NCBI GenBank assembly: GCA_900541285.1
Contig: UQJA01000003.1
Coordinates: 1-40,088, forward strand
Length of the DNA stretch: 40,088 bases
Direction: 5' to 3'
Source of the DNA: an uncultured Collinsella sp.
GTDB taxonomy: Bacteria > Actinomycetota > Coriobacteriia > Coriobacteriales > Coriobacteriaceae
The position numbers and the translations under genes are program-made. The number at the start of each line of letters is the position of its first letter. The first letter of the stretch is position 1. Under the pieces are notes generated by a model that saw only the letters and a program-made list of their open reading frames with translations, had not been told where the DNA came from and did not search any database. Shown here in pieces: positions 34,066 to 40,088 of this stretch.

Positions 34066-34300
34066 GTCTCGCTCCGTTCTTTCCGTGCTCGCCTGGACCG
34101 GGCAGACGGCACACTGACGGGGCGCGATAGAATGCGGTTGTTCGGGTCCGCGGTATCGCTCCATGCTCCTATTAGGTCATGCGGCGGTCTCGGCTCGCCG
34201 CGGCCCGCGCGGGACATGTCAGGAAACGAGGGCAGCCCTGTGGGCGCCAGCGGAATGTGGGGTCACCGCGCGGTCCGCATCTGATGGTGTCGACGTCAAT
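34066..34300 (-). ncRNA. Candidate bridge RNA region of the IS110 element
   Basis: IS110-group elements encode a structured bridge RNA in the non-coding left end just upstream of the recombinase gene. This stretch holds no credible gene and is GC-rich. It contains inverted repeats such as GCGGCG (34181-34186) with CGCCGC (34196-34201). Exact ends, the donor and target loops and the core were not resolved. The remaining 34300-34500 is a host-like gap with no gene seen; TCGACGTC occurs twice there and in the end of this region, near 34290 and 34317. Confidence 0.3.
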
Positions 34301-34483
34301 GGTATACGGGTGCATCATCGACGTCTTCAATACAGAAAATATCAGTGCGGAATGTTTTGGGAGGTAGCCCAAACAGCCCCGGCGGGGGTCCTGTGTAGTC
34401 ATCCTTTAGGCGGAACTCTCCAAATTATTTGGATGAGTCGTCTACTTACTTGTGCTGTTACCGTCTTTCCGCTGTTGTTGGGG

Positions 34484-34516
34484 TATGCTTTGTTCGTATG
34501 TAAACGTATGACATGT
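34484..34516 (+). promoter_or_regulatory. Promoter and LacI-type operator of the regulator gene
   Basis: TATGCT (34484-34489) is a -10 candidate with no clear -35. TAAACGTATGACATGT (34501-34516) follows just past the expected start site and matches the repeated sequence near 35597-35683 at most positions. A repressor bound here would block its own gene, so autoregulation is inferred. Confidence 0.5.
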
Positions 34517-34533
34517 TGATGGGGGAGGGTGCT

Positions 34534-35544
34534 ATGGCTCGCGAGAGTGCTCGTTCTAAGGATACGGCTAAGCCTGGCATCAAGGAAGTTGCGGCGGTGG
34601 CGGGGGTTTCGCCTACTACGGTATCTCGCGTGCTTAATAATCGCGGCTATATTAGCCAAGAGACCCGCGATAAGGTCCATGCCGCGATGAAGCGCATCAA
34701 CTATACGCCCAACGATATCGCCCGTGCCATGCTCAACGGTCGCCTGAATCTTATCGGTATGATCGTCCCCTATGTCAGCAGTCCGTTTCATGCCCAAGTG
34801 GTTCAAGTCATTGAGCATACCCTGGCCGAAAACGGTTTTAAGATGCTGCTGTGCAATAGCGCCAATCGACCCGAGCTTGAGCGCTCTTATATCGACATGC
34901 TTCGACGCAATATGGTTGATGGCGTCATCGTCAACTCGCTTAATATCGGTGCCGAGGCGTATGCCGAGATGGGCTTGAGTCTGGTTGGTATCGACTGCGA
35001 CCTTGGCGAAGCCTCTGTTCAGATTGCGAGCGACAGCTATAGCATCGGCGAACTTGCCACGCGTCGCCTGATCGATGACGGATGTTCACGCATCCTGTGC
35101 CTGCGCAGCAATAGCCGCATGCGCATGCCTGCCAATAAGCGTACCGATGCCTACCTCGATGTTGTTGAGCAGGCCGGTTTGCCCGCGCTTGTCCGTGAGG
35201 TCGAGTTCGTTAAGCCCGACGACGAAAAGAGTGCGGTCGTTGCGAAGATCCTCGATGAGAACCCCGATATTGACGGCATCTTTGCGGGAGACGACACGAT
35301 GGCGGCTATCTGTCTTAACGTGATGAAGCAGCGCGGCTTGAGCGCTCCGGGCGATATTAAGGTCGTGGGCGCGGATGGTGCCCGCCGCACTATGACGTTT
35401 ATGCCTGACTTAACAACCGTTCGCCAAGATATCGATCGCATCGGAGAGCTCGCGGCGCAATCCATCATTGCTCTTATTAACGGCGAAAAGCCCGAATCGA
35501 ATATCAAGCTCCCCGTTGAACTCATTGAGGGTAAAACCGCGTAG
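34534..35544 (+). CDS. LacI-family transcriptional regulator of the fructoside locus
   Basis: This repressor of 336 residues has an N-terminal LacI helix-turn-helix (IKEVAAVAGVSPTTVSRVLN, residues 16-35) with hinge NDIARAMLNGR. A periplasmic-binding-like sugar domain follows (LIGMIVPYVSSPFHAQVVQV, DGIFAGDDTMAAICLNVMKQ and VVGADGARRTMTF). The ATG at 34534 follows GGGGGAGGGTGCT; earlier in-frame ATGs at 34513 and 34519 lie on or beside the operator. It precedes GH32 and PTS genes in the same direction, and operator copies stand before both it and the GH32 gene. A ScrR-like sucrose or fructoside repressor is the likely role; the effector is unknown. Confidence 0.9.
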   Translation: MARESARSKDTAKPGIKEVAAVAGVSPTTVSRVLNNRGYISQETRDKVHAAMKRINYTPNDIARAMLNGRLNLIGMIVPYVSSPFHAQVVQVIEHTLAENGFKMLLCNSANRPELERSYIDMLRRNMVDGVIVNSLNIGAEAYAEMGLSLVGIDCDLGEASVQIASDSYSIGELATRRLIDDGCSRILCLRSNSRMRMPANKRTDAYLDVVEQAGLPALVREVEFVKPDDEKSAVVAKILDENPDIDGIFAGDDTMAAICLNVMKQRGLSAPGDIKVVGADGARRTMTFMPDLTTVRQDIDRIGELAAQSIIALINGEKPESNIKLPVELIEGKTA

Positions 35545-35596
35545 TTCATCCCGTGCCAAAAGAATTCCTCAAACACCTCTGATGACCGTTCGCCGG

Positions 35597-35613
35597 CATA
35601 TGTCAACCGTTTG
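35597..35613 (-). promoter_or_regulatory. LacI-type operator copy (inverted)
   Basis: Read on the minus strand this is CAAACGGTTGACATATG, matching the 35651 copy at 14 or more positions. Its centre is about 53 bases from that copy, roughly five helical turns, which would suit looping by a tetrameric repressor. Confidence 0.6.
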
Positions 35614-35650
35614 CCGACGACTGGAACTGCGAAAAGACGTATTGGTGTGA

Positions 35651-35683
35651 AAACGTTTGACATATGAAAACGATTGACATATC
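35651..35683 (+). promoter_or_regulatory. Two tandem LacI-type operator copies before the GH32 gene
   Basis: AAACGTTTGACATATG (35651-35666) and AAACGATTGACATATC (35668-35683) repeat with a 17-base period. Together with the sites at 34501 and 35597 they define AAACGNNTGACATATG. Both overlap the promoter described at 35657-35685, so repression by the adjacent LacI protein is the likely purpose. Confidence 0.7.
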
Positions 35684-35685
35684 TT
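35657..35685 (+). promoter_or_regulatory. Promoter of the GH32–PTS–GH32 operon
   Basis: A perfect -35 TTGACA (35657-35662), a 17-base spacer and -10 TATCTT (35680-35685) lie 44 bases before the GH32 start. It is the best promoter match in the window and is covered by operator repeats, so it should be strong when derepressed. Confidence 0.75.
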
Positions 35686-35728
35686 GCAGTTGTACCGAGT
35701 TAGTATCTCGTGAGAAAGGAAGTCTCGG

Positions 35729-37111
35729 ATGCACAAGGTGTATTACCAGCCTGAGGGAATTTGGGTAGGCGACATCATGCCGTACGGCGAGGACGGCACG
35801 TTCTATCTCTATCATCAGCGTGACACGCGAAACCCCGGACCTTTCGGAGAGCCGTTTGGCTGGGCACTCGCGACAACCAAGGACTTCGTCAATTACAAAG
35901 ACTTTGGCGAGAGCCTTGAGCGTGGCGGCGACGAGGAAGTCGACCAGTATGTTTATGCCGGCACGGTGTTTAAGGTGGGCGACAAGTACCATGCGCTCTA
36001 CACTGGTTGCAATCGCGATAAGGTCAAGGCACGCTTGATGAAGCAGGTTCTTCTTCACGCAACGAGTGACGACGCCGTCAAGTGGGAGAAGAACATCGCC
36101 GAGACGCTGCTTCCGCCCCAGGAGGGTTACGATGACCGCAACTGGCGCGATCCCTTTGTGCTTTGGGATGAGGAGAACGAAGAGTACATGCTCATCCTCG
36201 GCACGCGTGTGGGCGAGGACAAGCGTCTGATGACCGGTCGTCTGGTCAAGTTCACCTCCAAGGACCTGGATACCTGGGAGTTCCAGGGCGACTGGTGGAA
36301 TCCGGGCCTGTACACCATGTTCGAGATGCCTGATCTCTTTAAGATGGGCGACTGGTGGTATCTGGTGTTCTCCGAGTACAGTGATGGCAACAAGACCCGT
36401 TACCGCATGTCTCGCTCTATCAACGGTCCTTGGATCACTCCTGCGGACGATTCCTTCGATGGCCGCGCGTACTATGCCGCGCGTACCGCATTTGACGGCG
36501 AGCGCCGCGTTCTCTTTGGTTGGGTTCCTACGCGTGACGAGGGCGGTGACCCCAGCTCTTACCTGTGGGGTGGCACCTTTATGCCTCTCGAGATCGTTCA
36601 GCGTGCTGACGGAACGCTCGGCACCAAGCTCCCCGACAGCATGCTTGGCGCCTTTGGCGAGGCTAAGGCAGTCGAGGCCTTTGAGCTTTCCTGCGAGTCG
36701 GGCAAGGTCGAGCAGGTGCTCGCCGCGGATGCCGGTTCCACCTATATGCTCGATGCCGACATCGAGCTCGCCGGTGACGCTGCCGGCTTCTCGGTGAAAC
36801 TTGCCGAGGACGCCGAGTCCGGTCTTGCCTATGAGTTCCGCGCCAACCTGCGTGAGGGCAAGCTCGAGTTTACGGCGGCCCCCCAGTATCCGTGGTTCCA
36901 GGTCAACAACATGGGCCTCGAGCGTCCGTTGTTCTTTAAGGGCGAGGGCACTCATCATGTGCGCCTGGTCGTTGACGACGATATCGCGACCATCTTTGTC
37001 GATGATGTTGCGCTTAACGCGCGCTTCTGCAATAAGCAGGGCCAGGGTGTGGCGCTGACGGTCACCGACGGTACGCTCAAGTGCGCAAATGCAACGATCG
37101 CGTCTCTGTAA
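35729..37111 (+). CDS. Glycoside hydrolase family 32-like protein with variant nucleophile motif
   Basis: This protein of 460 residues combines a five-bladed beta-propeller with a beta-sandwich. No signal peptide is present, so it acts inside the cell. The family's RDP triad is clear at 140-142 (NWRDPFVLWD) and the acid/base Glu is at 199 in FEMPDLF. The usual WMNDPNG is replaced by GDIMPY, with Asp15 as the likely nucleophile. C-terminal residues from about 320 form the lectin-like domain. The GDxMPx form marks a divergent GH32 branch whose substrate I cannot name. Beside a PTS and an ordinary sucrose-6-phosphate hydrolase, a phosphorylated fructoside or a short fructan is likely. AGAAAGGAAGTCTCGG precedes the start. 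Confidence 0.82.
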   Translation: MHKVYYQPEGIWVGDIMPYGEDGTFYLYHQRDTRNPGPFGEPFGWALATTKDFVNYKDFGESLERGGDEEVDQYVYAGTVFKVGDKYHALYTGCNRDKVKARLMKQVLLHATSDDAVKWEKNIAETLLPPQEGYDDRNWRDPFVLWDEENEEYMLILGTRVGEDKRLMTGRLVKFTSKDLDTWEFQGDWWNPGLYTMFEMPDLFKMGDWWYLVFSEYSDGNKTRYRMSRSINGPWITPADDSFDGRAYYAARTAFDGERRVLFGWVPTRDEGGDPSSYLWGGTFMPLEIVQRADGTLGTKLPDSMLGAFGEAKAVEAFELSCESGKVEQVLAADAGSTYMLDADIELAGDAAGFSVKLAEDAESGLAYEFRANLREGKLEFTAAPQYPWFQVNNMGLERPLFFKGEGTHHVRLVVDDDIATIFVDDVALNARFCNKQGQGVALTVTDGTLKCANATIASL

Positions 37112-37156
37112 TGGCATCAAAACGTCTTATGATTTCGTAAAGGAATGGAGAGGAAC

Positions 37157-38608
37157 ATGGACTACAAGGCAGTGTCCCAGCAAGTCGTCGACAACGTCGG
37201 CGGACTGGAGAACATCGAGGGCGCCACGCATTGCGTGACCCGTCTGCGTCTGGTGCTCAAGGATACGAGCAAATACAACAAGGCCGAGCTCGAGAACATC
37301 GATGGCGTCAAGGGCGTGCTGTACAACAGCGGCCAGCTCATGATCATCTTCGGTACCGGTACCGTCAACAAGGTCTACGATGAGTTTATGGCTTTGACGG
37401 GCGTTAAGGAGATCAGCGCTTCCGAGGTCAAGGGCGCCGAGGCGGACAAGAAGGGCAAGTTCTTCTCGGTCCTCAAGGTATTCTCGGACATCTTTATCCC
37501 CATCATTCCCGCTTTCGTCGGCGCTGCTATCATCATCGGCCTTAAGTCGCTGATCGTTGCCAACGGCCTCTTTGGCATGGAGGGCAGCCTCGCCGATCAC
37601 AGCGAGTTCCTCAAGAACCTCGCAAGCTTCTTTGCCATTATCGCCACCACCTTCGACTACCTACCTGTCCTGGTTATGTACAGCGCGGTCAAGCGTTTTG
37701 GCGGTAACCCGATCCTGGGCATCCTCGTCGGTATCGTCATGGTTCACCCGAGCCTTATGAACCGTAACACGTTCGTTATGGACCCGACGGGTGCTGAGTA
37801 CTGGAACTTCGGTCCGCTCTCCATTCCCATGGTTGCTTTCCAGGGCGGCGTGTTCCCTGCAATCCTGACTGCCTGGTTTATGGCCAAGGTCGAGAAGATT
37901 GCCCAGAAGTACATCCCCGAGGTCGTTTCGTTCGTCTTTGTCCCGACCGTTACCCTGATTCTTGCTAACGTCGCCCTGTTCACCGTGTTCGGCCCGCTCG
38001 GCAACCTGATCGGCGACGTCCTCGCCGGCGTAATCGATATCCTGTACAACAGGATGGGCGTCTTCGGTGCCTTTGTCTTTGCCGCATTCCTGCAGCCGCT
38101 CGTCGTTACCGGTACGCATCAGTTCATCCAGGGTATCGAGGCAAACCTCGTTGCCACGACTGGCTTCAACTACATCCAGTCAATCTGGTCGGTTTCCATC
38201 ATCGCCCAGGGCGGCGGCGCCATCGGCATGTACCTCATTCACAAGAAGCATTCCAAAGAGCGCAACATCTGCATGTCGTCCTTTATCCCGACGCTGGTCG
38301 GTATCTCCGAGCCCGCAATCTTTGCTGCAAACATGCGCTACTCGATCATCCCGTTCATCTGCGCTTGCATCGGTGCAGGCTGCGGCGGTGCCTTCGTGAA
38401 GCTCTTTGAGGTGCGCGCCATCGGTCAGGGTCTGACCGGCGTGCTTGGCCTGCTCATCGTTACGCCCGAGACGCTCGTGTGGTATGTGGCTGGTAATCTC
38501 ATCGCCTTCATCGTGCCGATCGTCTTGATCTTTGCCTACAACAAGGCAAAGGGCGTGCCGACCACCGATGAAGAGGGCGCTGGCGCTGGCTTCGACGTTA
38601 GCTTCTAG
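37157..38608 (+). CDS. PTS EIIBC permease, sucrose/beta-glucoside (Glc) family
   Basis: This membrane permease of 483 residues takes up and phosphorylates a sugar. The EIIB domain comes first: GGLENIEGATHCVTRLRLVL with the phosphorylated Cys26, then VKGVLYNSGQLMIIFGTGTV. The EIIC domain spans about 105-480 with ten or so helices, including FVPTVTLI and GISEPAIFAANMRY (a substrate-site Glu). No EIIA domain is attached, so a separate EIIA-Glc must serve it. ScrA-like sucrose permeases have this length and layout, and the neighbouring scrB supports a fructoside such as sucrose; trehalose or beta-glucosides are alternatives. The ATG at 37157 follows GGAGAGGAAC. Confidence 0.88.
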   Translation: MDYKAVSQQVVDNVGGLENIEGATHCVTRLRLVLKDTSKYNKAELENIDGVKGVLYNSGQLMIIFGTGTVNKVYDEFMALTGVKEISASEVKGAEADKKGKFFSVLKVFSDIFIPIIPAFVGAAIIIGLKSLIVANGLFGMEGSLADHSEFLKNLASFFAIIATTFDYLPVLVMYSAVKRFGGNPILGILVGIVMVHPSLMNRNTFVMDPTGAEYWNFGPLSIPMVAFQGGVFPAILTAWFMAKVEKIAQKYIPEVVSFVFVPTVTLILANVALFTVFGPLGNLIGDVLAGVIDILYNRMGVFGAFVFAAFLQPLVVTGTHQFIQGIEANLVATTGFNYIQSIWSVSIIAQGGGAIGMYLIHKKHSKERNICMSSFIPTLVGISEPAIFAANMRYSIIPFICACIGAGCGGAFVKLFEVRAIGQGLTGVLGLLIVTPETLVWYVAGNLIAFIVPIVLIFAYNKAKGVPTTDEEGAGAGFDVSF

Positions 38609-38647
38609 TTGAGCCGTTCAGCGTAATGTGCGGATAAGTCCATTTGG

Positions 38648-38686
38648 GGAAGGGCGTTCGGCTCGTGTGAGTCGAGCGTCCTTTCC
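38648..38686 (+). terminator. Hairpin between PTS and second GH32 gene
   Basis: GGAAGGGCGTTCGGCTC (38648-38664) pairs with GAGTCGAGCGTCCTTTCC (38669-38686) across a 4-base loop, using several G-U pairs and one bulge. It is probably a partial terminator or processing site within the operon. Confidence 0.55.
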
Positions 38687-38709
38687 TATAGACGAGAAGG
38701 TCAATGGCG

Positions 38710-40088
38710 ATGTTTAATCAAAAAAACAAGGTGATGCGTGCGGACTATGAGCAGTGGCGTGCCGGACAGGATGAGACGGCGGCTCGCATCGCGTCCGACC
38801 CCGATAGGCTTTTGTTCCATGTGGAGCCTGAGCTTGGCTGGCTCAACGACCCCAATGGTTTGGTTCAGATTGGTGATACGTATCACATCTATCATCAATA
38901 CGATCCGTTCGATGCTGCGCATGGCGGTCCGGTACTTTGGAACCATCTGACGACAAAGGATTTTGTGACGTACGAGAATCACGGTCCCATGCTGTTCCCC
39001 GATTCCGATTTGGATTCGAGTGGAGCGTATTCTGGTTCTGCCTTTGTACGTGATGGCAAGATTCACTACTTCTATACCGGCAACGTTAAGCATTTTGACC
39101 GTGATGATTACGACTACGTGTTGACGGGCCGTGAGCAAAACCAGATTCATATGGTTGCCGAGAATCCCGACGAATTGGGCGAGAAGCGCATAGCTGTTGG
39201 GCCGGTCGATTACCCCGACGATATCGGTACGCACGTGCGCGACCCCAAGATCCTTGAACACGACGGTATCTACTACATGGTTCTGGGCGCTCGTACGAAA
39301 GACGACCGTGGCTGCGTGCTTGTCTATACCTCGCGCAATCTTGAGGACTGGAGCTATGCGACGCGCATTGAGTTGGGCGAGAAGTTTGGCTTTATGTGGG
39401 AGTGCCCCGATCTGTTTGAGCTCGATGGCGAGCTTATTCTCGTTTGCTGTCCGCAGGGTGTGCCTGCCGATGGTTGGCGTTACCGCAATCCGCATCAGTG
39501 CGTGTGGTTCCCCATCGAGGCCGATTGGGAGGCGCCGAGCTTTAAAATCGTCGGGAAGGGCATGCCCCCGATGGTCGATGCCGGTTTTGATTTCTATGCT
39601 CCGCAGTCCTTTGAGGATGCTGCAGGCCGGCGATTGATGATCGGATGGTCGGGTTGCCCCGATGCGACGGCGGAAAACCCGACGGTGGCGCGCGGGTGGC
39701 AGTGCGCGTTGACGGTGCCGCGAGAGCTGAGCATGCGCGATGGTAAGCTCTGCCAGCAGCCGGCGCACGAGATTGAGAGGATGCGCGGCGACTGCGTTCG
39801 CACGACAGGCGGTGAAACCGTTGAGGAGCCGGGCCGCCTGTTTGATCTCGTGGTTTCCTGTGAGGGCGCCAAGATGGTTGAGCTCGAGATTCGCAAGGGT
39901 GTCTTTGTGCGCTATGCGGACGGGATGCTTACCCTCGACATGGGTGACGAAGGCTATGGGCGCGACCAGAGGTCGATTGAGCTCGGCGAGCTTCGCGACC
40001 TGCGCGTGCTTTCGGACACTACGATGGTCGAGATTTTTGCCAACGGCGGGGGGGGGGGACCTACCAGCCGGACCCATTCCTGGAAAAC
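38710..40088 (+). CDS. scrB: Sucrose-6-phosphate hydrolase (GH32 beta-fructofuranosidase), 3' end cut by window
   Basis: This intracellular GH32 enzyme splits sucrose-6-phosphate made by the PTS into glucose-6-phosphate and fructose. WLNDPNG holds the nucleophile Asp near residue 47. SGAYSGSAF, a VRDPKI triad and WECPDLF with the acid/base Glu follow in order. FDFYAPQSF and IGWSGCP end the propeller, then a beta-sandwich domain follows to VEIFANGG. About 445 reliable residues are present, near full length, and a short C-terminus is missing. The ATG at 38710 is 9 bases after GAGAAGG; ATG 38704 is also possible. The last residues after ANGG come from suspect sequence and should be ignored. Confidence 0.92.
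   Translation, partial: MFNQKNKVMRADYEQWRAGQDETAARIASDPDRLLFHVEPELGWLNDPNGLVQIGDTYHIYHQYDPFDAAHGGPVLWNHLTTKDFVTYENHGPMLFPDSDLDSSGAYSGSAFVRDGKIHYFYTGNVKHFDRDDYDYVLTGREQNQIHMVAENPDELGEKRIAVGPVDYPDDIGTHVRDPKILEHDGIYYMVLGARTKDDRGCVLVYTSRNLEDWSYATRIELGEKFGFMWECPDLFELDGELILVCCPQGVPADGWRYRNPHQCVWFPIEADWEAPSFKIVGKGMPPMVDAGFDFYAPQSFEDAAGRRLMIGWSGCPDATAENPTVARGWQCALTVPRELSMRDGKLCQQPAHEIERMRGDCVRTTGGETVEEPGRLFDLVVSCEGAKMVELEIRKGVFVRYADGMLTLDMGDEGYGRDQRSIELGELRDLRVLSDTTMVEIFANGGGGGPTSRTHSWK
40048..40088. other. Run of 11 G and unrelated tail at window end (probable artefact)
   Basis: Eleven G residues (40048-40058) follow the codons for FANG, where GH32 proteins normally continue into a short final strand. 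The 30 bases after it do not continue a GH32 C-terminus in the scrB frame. Poly-G runs are a known artefact of two-colour sequencing chemistry at read ends. Confidence 0.6.

Larger units (their letters stand above)
32763..34300 (-). mobile_element. IS110-family insertion sequence (ends approximate)
   Basis: The unit is one transposase gene plus the GC-rich non-coding stretch upstream of it, much higher in GC than the flanking genes. IS110 elements lack terminal inverted repeats and target duplications, so the ends cannot be read with certainty. On the low side the boundary must lie between the hairpin arm ending at 32762 and the transposase stop at 32776. On the high side composition falls to host-like somewhere near 34290-34440. 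It lies between the oligopeptide operon and the LacI locus without breaking a gene. Confidence 0.6.

Noticed and set aside
32772..34176. GCTCCTATT(T/A)GG repeated at 32772-32783 and 34165-34176 as possible IS ends
   Set aside because: The first copy overlaps the transposase stop codon, and the second would leave only about 110 bases for the left end, too little for a bridge RNA. Probably chance, though element ends remain open.
32788..34284. Long + strand open frame of about 498 codons opposite the transposase
   Set aside because: It is rich in Arg, Pro and Gly with no recognisable domain, and arises because the GC-rich transposase leaves the opposite frame without stops. The minus-strand protein has clear catalytic motifs.
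34163..34519. Small + strand frame between the IS element and the LacI gene
   Set aside because: It crosses the likely element boundary, has no ribosome site, and shows no family likeness.
35545..35728. Direct repeats near 35651-35683 as the start of a repeat array
   Set aside because: Only two tandem copies occur, and they coincide with promoter hexamers and match a site at the regulator gene, so an operator is the better reading.

Overview
The window looks like a contig from a gut actinobacterium of the class Coriobacteriia, most like Collinsella. This is inferred from gene order, composition and protein character, not from a database search. The supporting signs are high-GC coding sequence, a WhiA gene, the order uvrC–rapZ–whiA–gap–pgk–tpi–secG that is typical of Actinobacteria, two family-5 substrate-binding lipoproteins with twin-arginine signals, and sialic acid and fructan/sucrose use. 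Almost all genes are on the + strand. The exceptions are a gene fragment at the left edge and an IS110-type transposase.

Region 1 (1-8450) is housekeeping. A minus-strand LTA-synthase-like membrane protein runs in frame into the N-terminus of RNase HII at the left edge, which is probably an assembly chimera. Then come uvrA (with an SOS-box-like site upstream), a YbaK/EbsC Cys-tRNA(Pro) deacylase, the lipid II flippase murJ and uvrC.

Region 2 (8451-19262) is a sialic acid catabolic island. A 365-base leader rich in nested inverted repeats precedes a four-gene ABC transporter of the peptide/nickel family: binding lipoprotein, permease, a permease fused to an ATPase, and an ATPase. That four-gene layout fits Sat/Sia-type sialic acid importers. 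It is followed by a CE7-type acetyl esterase, an overlapping paralogue that has lost its nucleophile, a NanA-type lyase, a ROK kinase (NanK-like) and NanE. The genes would import sialic acid, remove O-acetyl groups, split Neu5Ac to ManNAc plus pyruvate, phosphorylate ManNAc and epimerise it to GlcNAc-6-P. Hairpins between the genes probably grade expression. The island sits between uvrC and rapZ, which are neighbours in many actinobacteria.

Region 3 (19276-26472) resumes the conserved block: rapZ, whiA (without the usual yvcK between them), gap, pgk, tpiA, gpmI and secG, with strong terminators after gap, gpmI and secG.

Region 4 (26473-32762) is a complete five-gene oligopeptide ABC transporter (oppABCDF-like) ending in a perfect 16-bp hairpin terminator. 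An IS110-family element (about 32763-34300) follows directly. Its transposase carries an extra C-terminal XRE-like helix-turn-helix.

Region 5 (34501-40088) is a LacI-controlled fructoside locus: a LacI regulator, a divergent GH32-like enzyme, a PTS EIIBC permease and a GH32 sucrose-6-phosphate hydrolase cut by the window end. At least four copies of one operator-like sequence (AAACGNNTGACATATG) lie at the regulator's own promoter and over a near-consensus promoter before the first GH32 gene. The last 41 bases (a run of 11 G, then unrelated sequence) look artefactual. No tRNA, rRNA or CRISPR array was seen.
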